Shown here: one piece after another, positions 20,213-29,337 of the stretch
Layout of the letters: the number at the start of each line of letters is the position of its first letter
Position numbering within the stretch: position 1 is the first letter of the stretch
Source of the DNA: Pseudomonas sp. TCU-HL1
Lineage (GTDB): Bacteria > Pseudomonadota > Gammaproteobacteria > Pseudomonadales > Pseudomonadaceae
Length of the DNA: 64,000 nt
Direction: 5' to 3'
Assembly: GCF_001708505.1 (NCBI RefSeq)
Contig: NZ_CP015992.1
Span: 1,488,001-1,552,000, forward strand
Translations under genes and position numbers: made by a program
Notes under the pieces: model-generated
What the model was told of the DNA's origin: nothing
What the model saw: only the letters and a program-made list of their open reading frames with translations
The model's database searches: none

Positions 20213-21109
20213 TCAGCCGTACCGCACCACCTCGAGGAAGACGATGCGCTGGCCGATGTCTTGGAACACCCGCGCCGACGCGATCTCGTTGTAATCGATG
20301 CCGTCCAGCAGGCTGAGCATCTGTGCGTCGTGACGGTAGCGTGGACGCCAGTCCAGCAACCTTTCGAGGAAGCCAATGGCGTTGACGCCAGGACGGAAGT
20401 TGGCCAGGAGCAGGCGGCCGCCCGGCCGCACGGACTGGAACAGGCGATGGACCAGACGTTCGCAGCGACGGTCGTCGAGCAACTCGGTGACGCCCGCGGA
20501 ATACACCAGATCGAAGTCCTGCAGCCGGTATTCACCGGCCAGCAACTGTTCCAGGCTGCCCTGTTGGGTATGCACGCCCAGCGCACCGTAACTCTTGCGC
20601 ACCGTTTCCAGCCGCGCGGTATCGTCATCGAACACTCGCATCTCGCCGAAGCGTCCGTGGCGCAGCTCGCGGGACAGCTCCGCTTCGCGGAAATGCCCGC
20701 CGGCGATGCACAGCAGGCGGGCGTTCTTGCCGGCGCGCTGGCAGGTTTCGTCCAGGGCGCGTGCGAGCATGCGTCGGCGGCAGCGCAGGGCGCGGGCCGC
20801 TTGCGCGCTGGTGGCGAAATCGAACAGTTGCCGGGTGCGTTCTTCGGGCAGCTCGCGCAGCGCGTCGGACTCCACCCCGTAGAGATAGTCCAGCAGCAGG
20901 GCATTGCCGCAGCGCAGGCTGGGGCTGGGCAGTGGTCGGCTGGGGAAGGGCAGGATATTGCTCGGTGCCGGTTCTTCTTCGGCGGGTGGCGCGGGCGCGT
21001 CGAGTTTCATGCGCTCACGCTCGGCTTTGATATGCGCCAGCTCCCGCTGGAGTTGCTCTTGCTGCTGAATGTATTTGCTCAGCTCTTCCGGATCGCTGAT
21101 CTCTTCCAC
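20213..21109 (-). CDS. class I SAM-dependent methyltransferase with coiled N-terminus
   Basis: 298 residues from GTG 21109, which follows AAAGGAGGT at ideal spacing. Residues 1-40 form a charged helix (DPEELSKYIQQQEQLQRELA), then a proline-rich linker and a helical part. The methyltransferase core has motif I NARLLCIAGGHFREAEL near residue 128, an acidic turn MRVFDDDTARLE, DFDLVYSAGVTELL and RPGGRLLLANFRPG. The core fold is clear, but motif I is an unusual A-G-G variant. The substrate is not predictable. Confidence 0.75.
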   Translation of the reverse strand: MEEISDPEELSKYIQQQEQLQRELAHIKAERERMKLDAPAPPAEEEPAPSNILPFPSRPLPSPSLRCGNALLLDYLYGVESDALRELPEERTRQLFDFATSAQAARALRCRRRMLARALDETCQRAGKNARLLCIAGGHFREAELSRELRHGRFGEMRVFDDDTARLETVRKSYGALGVHTQQGSLEQLLAGEYRLQDFDLVYSAGVTELLDDRRCERLVHRLFQSVRPGGRLLLANFRPGVNAIGFLERLLDWRPRYRHDAQMLSLLDGIDYNEIASARVFQDIGQRIVFLEVVRYG

Positions 21110-21262
21110 ACGGCACCTCCTTTGGCCAGACGTGGATTCCTTGACCCGTCACGCGGGATGAAGGCACTCATTCACTCAGCTAAGAACGTTAGTTGATGGC
21201 CATTCGCCTGCCATCATTCAGATGAATGACACGACGCTTCCGGATGGGCGGAGGCCTGCGAT

Positions 21263-22360
21263 TCAGAGCCCCTGCAACCGCGCGAAGAGGCTGATCAGTT
21301 CGACCTGGCGCTCGGTTTCCGTCTTGCGCAACAGGGCGCGCAACTGGGTGCGAATGGTGTTGATCGAGACGTTCAGATGCTCCGCGCACGCCTCGGGCGC
21401 CAGGCCGCGCACCAGCAACTCGGCCAGGCGCAGCTCCGCCGGGGTGAGCTGGAACAGGTCGGCCAGCAACTGGCTCGGGAGCTGGCTTTCCAGCAGGGCC
21501 AGGAGCACCAGCGGCCCCGGATGCCGGGCGGCCAGCGCCGATGCTTCGGGCACCGGCGTCACCAGCAGTTGCACCGGGGGGTCGTAGCTCAATGGCAGCC
21601 AGCCGGCGCTGCGTTTGCCATGGCGGCCAGTGGCCTGGCGAATCAGCGCCTGCAGGCGACCATCGATGGTCTTGCCGTGTACCCGCCCCTGGCGACCTTG
21701 AAGGGCAAACTGCGGCTGGCTCAGCCGTTGTTCGGCCTGACGGTTGCAGAACAGTACCCGCCCTTCGGCATTCAGCAGCCACAGCGGTGCAGGGTGGCGC
21801 TCCAGCAGCAGGTCGCGGTGGGCGGTCTCCAGTTCCAGCGCCTGGAAGCGATCGGCCATTCGCGCTGCGCGCAGCAGGTGCGGGCTGAGGCGCTGCAGCA
21901 GATCGCGATGCTCTTTTTCCGGCAGGGTGGCCCCCGTCGCCGTCAGCAACGACAGGTAAATCCCCGAGTCGGTCTGCTCCTGCAGCTTGATGCAGGAAAT
22001 GCTGCTCATGCCGAAGGGGATGTGGAATTCCTGGTAATAGGGGTCGCGGCGGATGCGTTGCAGCCCCAGGTCTTCGCGGTCGTGGTACCAACTGCCCACG
22101 GGGCGTGGCACCAGGACTTCCTTGGCCGGATCGTACTGGTGGTAGTAACTGTTGTAGGCGTCCACCGTGGCCGGATCGCAGAGGTTGATGGAGGTGACGT
22201 GCGGCCGCTGCTCCCGCTGGTCGAGGAAGAGCAGGGCACCCATCTGGTGGCCCGTGGCGTCCACCAGTTGCTTCAGTAGCGGCCGCCAGGTGTCTTTGTC
22301 GAGTACGCACTCGTAGCAGAGGTTCACCAGGTTGTCGTAGAGCTCATCCAGGCGTGGCAT
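21263..22360 (-). CDS. LuxR-family transcriptional regulator
   Basis: 365 residues from ATG 22360 (MPRLDELYDNLVNLCYECVL); the frame extends further upstream without similarity. A large N-terminal region (1-290) holds PAS-like segments, including LLNAEGRVLFCNRQAEQRLS near residue 195. The C-terminal LuxR-type helix-turn-helix is LTPAELRLAELLVRGLAPEA, then SINTIRTQLRALLRKT. It lies divergent from maiA and the permease gene across 296 bases and may regulate them; the ligand is unknown. Confidence 0.85.
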   Translation of the reverse strand: MPRLDELYDNLVNLCYECVLDKDTWRPLLKQLVDATGHQMGALLFLDQREQRPHVTSINLCDPATVDAYNSYYHQYDPAKEVLVPRPVGSWYHDREDLGLQRIRRDPYYQEFHIPFGMSSISCIKLQEQTDSGIYLSLLTATGATLPEKEHRDLLQRLSPHLLRAARMADRFQALELETAHRDLLLERHPAPLWLLNAEGRVLFCNRQAEQRLSQPQFALQGRQGRVHGKTIDGRLQALIRQATGRHGKRSAGWLPLSYDPPVQLLVTPVPEASALAARHPGPLVLLALLESQLPSQLLADLFQLTPAELRLAELLVRGLAPEACAEHLNVSINTIRTQLRALLRKTETERQVELISLFARLQGL

Positions 22361-22656
22361 TGCGTGGCGTCCTTGCGGGGTTGGTGGCGCATTGCCGTCA
22401 TATCGCACAGGCCAGGACCCCTTGCCTATCGCCGCTGGTCGGCCGGGCGGGTTCCGGCCTGGCAGCCTGGCTGAACGGCCTGTCAAGTAAACCTTACGCC
22501 GGTGGGGCGCCTGCCGCGTGATATCGACTCGCTCCGGCGGCTGTAAGGAAAACTTTCCGGATTGACCGTCCGGCGCCGCGCCGATGTCCATCACGCGGCT
22601 TGTTCGCCAAGCGCTGCCAGAGTGAGATGGCGCAAACAAAAAATCGGCCCGACGCC

Positions 22657-23322
22657 ATGAATACCGAACTCACCCTCTACGGGTACTGGCGCTCCAGCGC
22701 TGCGTACCGCGTGCGTATTGCCCTTAACCTCAAGGGCCTGGTTTATCGCCAGGAGGCCGTCCATCTGGTCAAGGACGGCGGCCAGCAGCACCAGGGCACC
22801 TATCGCGAACTCAATCCCCAGGGCCTCCTGCCGTTGCTGGTGGACGCCGGCAATGCCGGTGGCGCAGTCCGCATCGCGCAATCCCTGGCCATCCTCGAAT
22901 ACCTCGAAGAAGTCTTCCCCGTACCCGCCCTGCTGCCGGCCGACCCGGCCCAGCGCGCGTTGGTACGTTCCCTGGCCCTGCACATTGCCTGCGACCTGCA
23001 CCCGCTGAACAACCTGCGGGTGCTGCAGTACCTCAAGGCCGAGCTGGGCGTGGCCGACGAAGCCAAGGACGCCTGGTACCGCCACTGGGTGGCCTTGGGC
23101 TTCGGGGCTGTGGAAAAGGGGCTGGAAGCCTTTGGCGGCAAGCTCTCCCTGGGCAGCCGTCCCGGCTACCTGGAGGCCTGCCTGGTCCCCCAGGTCTACA
23201 ACGCGCGACGCTTCGATTGTGACCTGTCGGCGTATCCGCGCATCCTCGATATCGCTGCGCGCTGCGACGCCCTCGAAGCATTCAGGAATGCTGCTCCGGA
23301 GGTACAGCCAGACGCGCAATAA
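22657..23322 (+). CDS. maiA: maleylacetoacetate isomerase (zeta-class GST)
   Basis: Isomerises maleylacetoacetate to fumarylacetoacetate in tyrosine and homogentisate breakdown. It has 221 residues, with the zeta-GST glutathione site YWRSSAAYRVRIALNLKG near residue 10, NPQGLLPLLVD and QSLAILEYLEE. The usual start is ATG 22657, although no clear binding site precedes it; ATG 22627 would add ten residues. Neither homogentisate dioxygenase nor fumarylacetoacetase is adjacent; the next gene is an aromatic amino acid permease. Confidence 0.88.
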   Translation: MNTELTLYGYWRSSAAYRVRIALNLKGLVYRQEAVHLVKDGGQQHQGTYRELNPQGLLPLLVDAGNAGGAVRIAQSLAILEYLEEVFPVPALLPADPAQRALVRSLALHIACDLHPLNNLRVLQYLKAELGVADEAKDAWYRHWVALGFGAVEKGLEAFGGKLSLGSRPGYLEACLVPQVYNARRFDCDLSAYPRILDIAARCDALEAFRNAAPEVQPDAQ

Positions 23323-23404
23323 GGTTTACCCGCCTTGCAAACTTCCGCCGGACCACAAGCCCGGCGGGTGAAATCCCGTCACGACAACAACAAAAGGTGA
23401 CGCA

Positions 23405-24814
23405 ATGAGTGACATGCAACACTCGGGCGAGCTGAAACGCGGCCTGAAGAATCGCCACATCCAGTTGATCGCCCTCGGCGGCGCCATCGGCACCGGTCTC
23501 TTCCTCGGTTCGGCCGGGGTCCTCAAGTCCGCCGGCCCGTCGATGATCCTCGGTTACGCCCTCTGCGGTTTCATCGCCTTCCTGATCATGCGCCAGCTCG
23601 GCGAGATGATCGTCGAAGAGCCCGTCGCCGGCTCCTTCAGCCACTTCGCCCACAAGTACTGGGGCGGCTTCGCCGGCTTCCTCTCCGGCTGGAACTGCTG
23701 GGTGCTCTACATCCTGGTGGGGATGAGCGAACTCACCGCAGTGGGCAAGTACATCCATTTCTGGTGGCCGGAGGTTCCGACCTGGGCCACCGCAGCGGTG
23801 TTCTTCCTGGTGGTCAACGCCATCAACCTGGCCAACGTGAAGCTCTTCGGCGAGGCGGAATTCTGGTTCGCCATGATCAAGGTCGTCGCCATCGTCGGGA
23901 TGATCGTCATCGGCTGCTGGCTGCTGTTCAGCGGCAGTGGTGGTGAACAGGCAACCGTTGCCAACCTCTGGTCCCACGGCGGCTTCTTCCCCAATGGCGT
24001 CAGCGGCCTGGTGATGGCGATGGCCTTCATCATGTTCTCTTTCGGCGGGCTGGAAATGCTCGGCTTCACCGCAGCCGAGGCCGACAAGCCGAAGCAGGTG
24101 ATCCCCAAGGCGATCAACCAGGTGATCTACCGCATCCTGATCTTCTATGTCGGCGCGCTGGTGGTGCTGCTGTCCCTGAGCCCCTGGGACGCGCTGCTGG
24201 CGTCGATCAACAGCGCCGGAGACCCCTACAGCGGCAGCCCCTTCGTGAAGATCTTCGCGCTGATCGGCAGCGACACCGCCGCTCACCTGCTGAACTTCGT
24301 GGTGCTCACCGCCGCGCTGTCGGTCTACAACAGCGGCACCTACTGCAATGGCCGCATGCTGCTGGGCCTGGCCGAACAGGGCGACGCCCCGCGCGCCCTG
24401 GCCAAGGTGGACAAGCGCGGCGTACCGGTGCGCTCGCTGCTGGTGTCGGCTGTGGTGACCTTCCTCGCCGTCATCGTCAACTACGTGGTTCCGCATAACG
24501 CGCTGGAACTGTTGATGTCCCTGGTGGTGGCCGCCCTGGTGATCAACTGGGCGATGATCAGCTACTCCCACCTGAAGTTCCGCCAGTGCATGGACAAGGA
24601 CGGCGTCCGTACGGGCTTCCGCGCCCTCTGGTTCCCCATGGGCAACTACCTGTGCCTGGCCTTCGTGCTGTTCATCCTCGGCATCATGCTGATGATCCCG
24701 GGCATCCAGGTGTCCGTGTACGCCATCCCGGTATGGCTGCTGGTGATGTGGGGCTGCTACCGCCTGAAGCTGTCCACCGCCGCCAGCTCCCGCCAGGCCT
24801 GCGTCGCCGACTGA
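23405..24814 (+). CDS. amino acid permease, AroP-like (APC superfamily)
   Basis: 469 residues, about 12 membrane helices. The first helix carries the APC motif QLIALGGAIGTGLFLGSAGV, followed by SFSHFAHKYWGGFAGFLSGW. The protein resembles AroP/PheP aromatic amino acid:H+ symporters. Its place 82 bases behind maiA fits uptake of tyrosine or phenylalanine for catabolism; this substrate assignment is by context. ATG 23405 follows AAAAGGTGACGCA. Confidence 0.88.
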   Translation: MSDMQHSGELKRGLKNRHIQLIALGGAIGTGLFLGSAGVLKSAGPSMILGYALCGFIAFLIMRQLGEMIVEEPVAGSFSHFAHKYWGGFAGFLSGWNCWVLYILVGMSELTAVGKYIHFWWPEVPTWATAAVFFLVVNAINLANVKLFGEAEFWFAMIKVVAIVGMIVIGCWLLFSGSGGEQATVANLWSHGGFFPNGVSGLVMAMAFIMFSFGGLEMLGFTAAEADKPKQVIPKAINQVIYRILIFYVGALVVLLSLSPWDALLASINSAGDPYSGSPFVKIFALIGSDTAAHLLNFVVLTAALSVYNSGTYCNGRMLLGLAEQGDAPRALAKVDKRGVPVRSLLVSAVVTFLAVIVNYVVPHNALELLMSLVVAALVINWAMISYSHLKFRQCMDKDGVRTGFRALWFPMGNYLCLAFVLFILGIMLMIPGIQVSVYAIPVWLLVMWGCYRLKLSTAASSRQACVAD

Positions 24815-24829
24815 TCCGTGCAACCTTCG

Positions 24830-24856
24830 AAGGCCCGGCCTCATGCCGGGCCTTTG
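24830..24856 (+). terminator. rho-independent terminator after the permease
   Basis: A ten-base-pair stem, AAGGCCCGGC/GCCGGGCCTT, with loop CTCAT, ending in a short T-run. Confidence 0.9.
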
Positions 24857-24951
24857 CATGTCCGTGGGGCGCTCGGAAGTGGATTGCGCAAAAATCAGAT
24901 AAATTGTAGTGATATTCGGAAAATTACAGGAAAAGTGTTGACATATTCAGC

Positions 24952-24979
24952 TTGTTAGTCGGGGGTTTCTCTGTATGGT
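24952..24979 (+). promoter_or_regulatory. possible sigma-70 promoter of the repeat-protein gene
   Basis: TTGTTA (24952) and TATGGT (24974) are 16 bases apart, 40 bases before the start codon, inside a strikingly AT-rich stretch (24890-24960). A perfect TTGACA at 24938 has no good partner -10. Confidence 0.35.
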
Positions 24980-25018
24980 CGGGGTTCGTTTCCAGGACTC
25001 GTACAGGAGAACAGAAGA

Positions 25019-26122
25019 ATGAAACTGGCTCTGCACTTCGATGATTCCGTTGCGATCAACGTCCTGCGCCAGGCGATCCTGGCCGCCGGGGAGAACACGA
25101 CCATTCACTATTCCGCCGCCCACGAAATGGACGCCAGCAGCCTGCTGTCGGTGCTCAGCGCCGCTGGCAGCGAGAAGAACCTGGTCCTTGGCTTCGAAGG
25201 CGCCCGCCTGGATTCCCGCAGCCTGCAACAGGCGGTCAGCTTTGCCGGGGGGCTTACTTCGGTGAACATCAATTCGGCCCAGGCGGTGACCCCGAGCGTC
25301 CTGGTCACCGCCATCACGGCCGCCGGCGACGGCAAGTCCCTGCGGGCGGTCTTCAGCGGCAGCGGCGCCACCGAAGAACTGCTGTGCTCGGCGCTGGAGG
25401 CCGCCGGCCGGCAGGTGGATATCGGCATTGGCGCGTCCCAGTCCCTGAGCATGGATACCCTGCTGGCCACCCTCGAAGCTGCCGGTGATGAGCGCAACCT
25501 CGCGGTGGAAATGGGCGGCGCCCAGCCGGTGGCCAACCTGGCCCAGGCCCTGGAGGCCGCTGGCGCCAGTACCGGCATCGCCATCAACACCGCCCATTGC
25601 CTGAGTCAGCACGATCTCTCCTCGCTGATGCTGGGAGCGGGGGACGGCAAGCACCTCAGCCTGTCCTTCAATGGCTCGCAAATCGAAGGTACCAACCTGC
25701 CGCAGGTGGTGGCCGCCGCTGGCACCAATACCCTGGTTCGGCTGAACACCGCCGAGGCACTGAGCGCCGCGCGGCTGCTGGCGACCATAGAGGCCACCGG
25801 CCATACCCGCCGGCTCAGCGTCGAGTTCAACGGCGTGCGGACCACCGCTGCGGGACTGGTGCAGGCCATCCAGGTGTCCGGTATCAGCACGTCCATTGGT
25901 GTTAGCAGCGCCCAGTCGATCAAGGTTACGGACCTGGCCACGGCGCTGGAAGCGGCGGGGAAGACGAAAAAGCTGGACCTGCAGCTCAACGGCGGGCACG
26001 TGGCGGCCAATGACCTGAAGCAACTGGTGGAAACCGCCGGCGACCGTTGTTCCCTGTCCGTCACTGGCGCCCAGGCGTTGCAGCTGCCTGCGCTGCTGGA
26101 GATGCTGAAGGCGGCGGCCTGA
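25019..26122 (+). CDS. unrecognised 14-unit beta/alpha solenoid repeat protein
   Basis: I do not recognise a named family. The whole 367-residue chain is made of 14 units of alternating 26 and 27 residues. Each unit has a short beta-like stretch (LSLSFNG, LSVEFNG, LDLQLNG, or SIGVSS/GIAINT in the alternate units), a turn, and a helix ending in L..AL.AAG (examples ATLEAAGDERN, QALEAAGAST, TAITAAGDGKS). There is no signal peptide, membrane segment, cysteine-rich part or extra domain. It resembles leucine-rich-repeat solenoids in period but with an A-A-G cap. ATG 25019 follows AGGAGAACAGAAG. It is a single-gene unit between two terminators. A binding scaffold is likely, but that is inference. 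Confidence 0.85.
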   Translation: MKLALHFDDSVAINVLRQAILAAGENTTIHYSAAHEMDASSLLSVLSAAGSEKNLVLGFEGARLDSRSLQQAVSFAGGLTSVNINSAQAVTPSVLVTAITAAGDGKSLRAVFSGSGATEELLCSALEAAGRQVDIGIGASQSLSMDTLLATLEAAGDERNLAVEMGGAQPVANLAQALEAAGASTGIAINTAHCLSQHDLSSLMLGAGDGKHLSLSFNGSQIEGTNLPQVVAAAGTNTLVRLNTAEALSAARLLATIEATGHTRRLSVEFNGVRTTAAGLVQAIQVSGISTSIGVSSAQSIKVTDLATALEAAGKTKKLDLQLNGGHVAANDLKQLVETAGDRCSLSVTGAQALQLPALLEMLKAAA

Positions 26123-26143
26123 CGTTTCCTGGCGGTGAAGGAC

Positions 26144-26171
26144 CATCGAGCCGGCCACGGGCGGCTCGATG
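26144..26171. terminator. bidirectional terminator hairpin
   Basis: A ten-base stem, CATCGAGCCG/CGGCTCGATG, with an eight-base loop, between two convergent genes; TTTC follows on the plus side. Confidence 0.7.
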
Positions 26172-26182
26172 CTTTCAGGGCC

Positions 26183-27790
26183 TCAGATCTGGAACCGCGC
26201 CACCGACGACTGCATGGCGCTTGCCACGCGGTCAAGGCGCTCGGCGGCCTGGGCCAGGTCCTGCATGGCCTGGCTGTTGTTCCGTGACATCTGGGCGATG
26301 AGCTCGACCCGCTGGGCGACTTCGCTGCTGGCCTTGGACTGCTCGCCGATGGTATGGGAAATCTCCTCCACCACCTCCGCGGCGCGGTGGGCACCGCTGC
26401 GAATCTCGCTTATCGACTCGCCGGCCTGCCGGGCCAGGCCAACACCGTCCTGAACCCGCTCCACGCCGGTCTGCATGCTGTCCACCGCCTGCTGCGTGGT
26501 TTCCCGGATGCGCTGGATCATCCCGGTGATCTCCTGGGTTGATTGCGCGGTACGCGCTGCGAGGTTGCGCACTTCATCCGCCACCACCGCGAAGCCGCGT
26601 CCGGCTTCCCCGGCACGGGCCGCTTCGATGGCGGCGTTCAGCGCCAGCAGGTTGGTCTGCTCGGCAATGCCTTTGATCACCTGGATGATGGAGTGGATTT
26701 CCTCAGACGACTGGCCCAGCGCCGTGATGGTGCTGGAGGACTGGTTCACCGCGTCGGCGATGCGGTTCATGCCTTCCACCACGCCGAGGATCACCTTGCC
26801 ACCGCTGCCGGCAAGGTCTTCCGAATGCGCTGAAATATCCTGTGCATTGCGGGCATGGTCGGCGATCTGGTCGATATTGGCGATCATCTGTTCCATGGCC
26901 GCGGCCATGTTGGTGGCGCTGTCGGACTGCTCGCCCGCACCGTCCACGATGCTTTGTGAGGTTTCGCTGAGGCGGTGGGCGGTGCCGCGCAGCTCTTCGC
27001 TCTCGCTGCGAATGGTGGCGATCATCTGGCGCAGGTTGCCCTGCATCTCGGCCAGTGCGCGCTGCAGTTGGCCGGCTTCGTCGTCGCTGTCGATGCTGAC
27101 CTGGGTGAGCAGGTTGCCCTGGGCGATGGCGCGGGCCACTTTCACCGTCTTCTCCAGCGGCCGCAGCACTGCGCGCATCAGTTGGCTGGTGACCAGGCAG
27201 AGCAGGCCGATCACCAGCAGGATGCCGCCCACCAGCCAGCTTGCTGCGCGGCTGACTGCGGCCTCGCCATCGGTACGGGTCTTGGCCGCGTGCGCCTCGA
27301 TCGTGCCGCTCAGGGCTTCGTTCTTCTCTTCCAGCTCGCCGAAACTGCGCTCGAAGGAGGGCAACTCGGCGCGGGCCGCCTGTGGATCGCGAAGGGCGAG
27401 GTTGACGATGCGCTCGGCCTCGCCGATATAGGCCTCCAGGGCGGGTTGGGATTCGGCGATGGCGGTGCGGATGTCCGCTGTCAGCGGCAGCTTCGCGTTG
27501 TCGCCCAGGGTGCGACGAAACCACTCGCTGTGCTCGCGCAGGTCATTGCGCACCTGGTCGGCCCCGGCCTGGTCGCCCGGCTGCACCAACAGGGCAGCTA
27601 GTACGTCCGCGCGCAGGGCGTCGTGCATCATGTCGCCCTCCAGATGATTGCGCAGTGCGCTAACGCTGAGCTGGTTCTCGGCCAGCGCATCGGCCAGCTC
27701 CGTCTGTCCCCAGTAGCCGATTCCGCCCAGAAGGGCGGCGGCGATGACGCTGATTGCACCGGAGGCGACCATTTTCTGTCTTATTTTCAT
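26183..27790 (-). CDS. methyl-accepting chemotaxis protein
   Basis: 535 residues. An N-terminal membrane anchor (SVIAAALLGGIGYWGQ), a periplasmic four-helix type domain (about 30-190), a second membrane helix (SWLVGGILLVIGLLCLVTSQ), a HAMP domain, and the signalling hairpin IAEQTNLLALNAAIEAARAG then GRGFAVVADEVRNLA near residues 375-410. It transmits ligand binding to CheA/CheW. The ligand domain resembles helical-bundle chemoreceptors, so small organic acids are possible but unproven. No CheR-docking pentapeptide: it ends SSVARFQI. Confidence 0.93.
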   Translation of the reverse strand: MKIRQKMVASGAISVIAAALLGGIGYWGQTELADALAENQLSVSALRNHLEGDMMHDALRADVLAALLVQPGDQAGADQVRNDLREHSEWFRRTLGDNAKLPLTADIRTAIAESQPALEAYIGEAERIVNLALRDPQAARAELPSFERSFGELEEKNEALSGTIEAHAAKTRTDGEAAVSRAASWLVGGILLVIGLLCLVTSQLMRAVLRPLEKTVKVARAIAQGNLLTQVSIDSDDEAGQLQRALAEMQGNLRQMIATIRSESEELRGTAHRLSETSQSIVDGAGEQSDSATNMAAAMEQMIANIDQIADHARNAQDISAHSEDLAGSGGKVILGVVEGMNRIADAVNQSSSTITALGQSSEEIHSIIQVIKGIAEQTNLLALNAAIEAARAGEAGRGFAVVADEVRNLAARTAQSTQEITGMIQRIRETTQQAVDSMQTGVERVQDGVGLARQAGESISEIRSGAHRAAEVVEEISHTIGEQSKASSEVAQRVELIAQMSRNNSQAMQDLAQAAERLDRVASAMQSSVARFQI

Positions 27791-28158
27791 GTCCTGTCCC
27801 TGCTGGTATGGCCCGATGCTGGCAAGGGTAGTCCAGCAGCAAGTGGCGCTGGAGAGTTTATCGGCCGCCAGTCGGGCCTCATGAGGGCGGAGTAACTCAG
27901 CCAGTTCCCTGACCCCTCAGCGTGCCAGTTCGGTGCCATGGGGTAGGCGCTCCAGGCGGGGCGGTCTGGGGGCGAACCCGCTCACCAGCGGCGCTATGCC
28001 AGACCTCGAATGGTGGATCGGTGAAGCGTGGTCCACCCGGCTGAAGCCCATCCTTGGGCGTCGGGGGGCCTGTGTGAGCGCATTCGTTTGCGATGGGTGT
28101 GTATCGATTCCCTCCGGGCGCCGGACGGGAAGCGCCCGGAGGGTTGGCTTACTTCAAA
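27791..28158. other. non-coding stretch
   Basis: No convincing gene in these 368 bases. They hold the promoter region of the chemoreceptor gene and, at the far end, the hairpin at 28110-28143. Confidence 0.6.
28110..28143 (-). terminator. strong hairpin after the small secreted protein gene
   Basis: A twelve-base stem, CCCTCCGGGCGC/GCGCCCGGAGGG, with a ten-base loop, 15 bases beyond the stop codon. There is no good T-run, so it may stabilise the 3' end rather than terminate. Confidence 0.6.
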
Positions 28159-28500
28159 TCAATACTCGTAGCTCACTGGCTGATGGTGGATGCGTGATTT
28201 ATAGGGGGTTGCGGGTTTCGCGACCGGCTCTGCCACTTCCTGGGCGGTCCATGAGCCGGCCGCCGTTGGTTCGTTCTCGACCAACTGGGCGAAACGCTCG
28301 CGATCCTCGTCGGTCGTCTGCACGCGTTGCGCCTGCATCTCCCGATGTTGCAGGAGGCGATCTCCGCCTCCTTCCGCCAGCATCAGGAACGGCTGCTGGG
28401 CTGCCGGTTGAAGGGATGCGCTGGACGCCTGCAACGAAGTAAGCGCGACAACAGAAAACAGCAGGCTGGACAAGGCAGTGGTGGTAATTGCGGATTTCAT
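28159..28500 (-). CDS. small secreted protein, function unknown
   Basis: 113 residues with a signal peptide (MKSAITTTALSSLLFSVVAL, probable cut near SLQASSA). The mature part has LAEGGGDRLLQHREMQAQRV and a tail KSRIHHQPVSYEY. A GAGGAAG binding site stands before ATG 28500, and an AT-rich upstream region and downstream hairpin support a real gene. I do not recognise the family; it is probably periplasmic. Confidence 0.65.
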   Translation of the reverse strand: MKSAITTTALSSLLFSVVALTSLQASSASLQPAAQQPFLMLAEGGGDRLLQHREMQAQRVQTTDEDRERFAQLVENEPTAAGSWTAQEVAEPVAKPATPYKSRIHHQPVSYEY

Positions 28501-28882
28501 TGCTTCTTCCTCGTGAACCCCCCGATTGACCCCCGAGGCGGGATATTAAGGAAGTTGAGGAAGTTCTCAAGCACTAACTTAAGTTGCCTGACAGATGGTT
28601 TGATTGGTGACGATTGGTAGTTTGTAAGATGCTGATTGGCATGCGTTATTCCGATGTTTTTGCTCATTTTAAGGGCATGTAAAGAATTGTATTTTGGTTT
28701 GTAATTTCCTGTAGGCGGGATGTTTCTGCAAGGTTTCGTAGAAACACTTCAGAAACATAACTCGTTAATTTCTCGTGCGGCCTGGCCCGACTTTTGTGTC
28801 CCTCCGTCGAAGCGGATTCGCGGCCTCCGCGATGTTCCCCGCCACCTTACCCGGAGCAACGCTCCCGCAAGCGCCAGAGCCC

Positions 28883-28971
28883 CCACCCCTCTGGCCGACC
28901 GATTTAATCCCTCTCCATGGAGCCTCGTACCTTGCGTGGGGGGGCCAACGACAGTAACGAGGAGTAACGCA
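28883..28971 (+). repeat. left copy of the duplicated hsaC leader
   Basis: These 89 bases match 32031-32118 with a handful of mismatches and one extra G. The copy includes TTTAAT (28903), the palindrome CTCCATGGAG (28913) and the binding site AACGAGGAGTAACGC (28956-28970). Where the right copy continues into the hsaC start codon, this one reads AGTG into non-coding sequence, and it lacks the GTCC-N4-GGAC operator. Confidence 0.9.
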
Positions 28972-29102
28972 GTGCGCGCGCACGTCAGACGACTTTGTCA
29001 TAGGTGGGCAGAGGCGAGTTTGAGGTGGCGAACCTAGCCCCTCCAGAATGCTGAGGGGCGATTCAGGGGAATAATTCGACGTGATTCATTTGGGCTTGGG
29101 AA

Positions 29103-29123
29103 ACCACGTCTTTAGGACGTGGT
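29103..29123 (+). mobile_element. hairpin resembling an IS200/IS605-type terminus (relic)
   Basis: Perfect eight-base stem ACCACGTC/GACGTGGT with a five-base loop (TTTAG), in the context GGGAAACCACG...GTAACCGG. TnpB-carrying IS200/IS605 elements end in similar GGGAA-hairpin structures with a TTTAG loop. No tnpA or tnpB is left, so this is at most a remnant. Confidence 0.35.
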
Positions 29124-29180
29124 AACCGGTTCCGCTTGTTACGACTCAAGTTGTGAGGAATGAGCGAGGGAGCCGCGCAG

Positions 29181-29247
29181 GTAGGGTGCGCTATGTGCGC
29201 CAGTCGCAAGGCATGGCGCCAATCGGTGCACATCGCGCATCCCACGG
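29181..29247. repeat. interspersed palindrome (family B)
   Basis: GTAGGGTGCGCTATGTGCGC and GTGCACATCGCGCATCCCAC, imperfectly inverted; a worn member of the family seen at 20093 and 36677. Confidence 0.65.
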
Positions 29248-29337
29248 CAAAAAAGTGTAAGCGTTCTGCTCCGAATACAGGATTGGCTTCCTCCTTGTCA
29301 GGAGCAAAGCAAGTCTATGCTCTATGATGGTGGATGT

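Larger units (their letters stand above)
28501..29337. other. non-coding region holding a leader copy and an IS-type hairpin
   Basis: No gene is supported here. 28540-28780 is AT-rich. 28883-28971 is a copy of the hsaC leader, 29103-29123 is an isolated hairpin like the ends of IS200/IS605 elements, and 29181-29247 is a family B palindrome. This is the left border of the inserted segment. Confidence 0.65.

Noticed and set aside
23282..24859. 525-codon minus-strand frame over the permease
   Set aside because: Shadow of a membrane protein gene; composition is not protein-like.
24938..24943. Perfect TTGACA as the -35 of the repeat-protein gene
   Set aside because: The positions 16-18 bases on are G-rich, with no -10.
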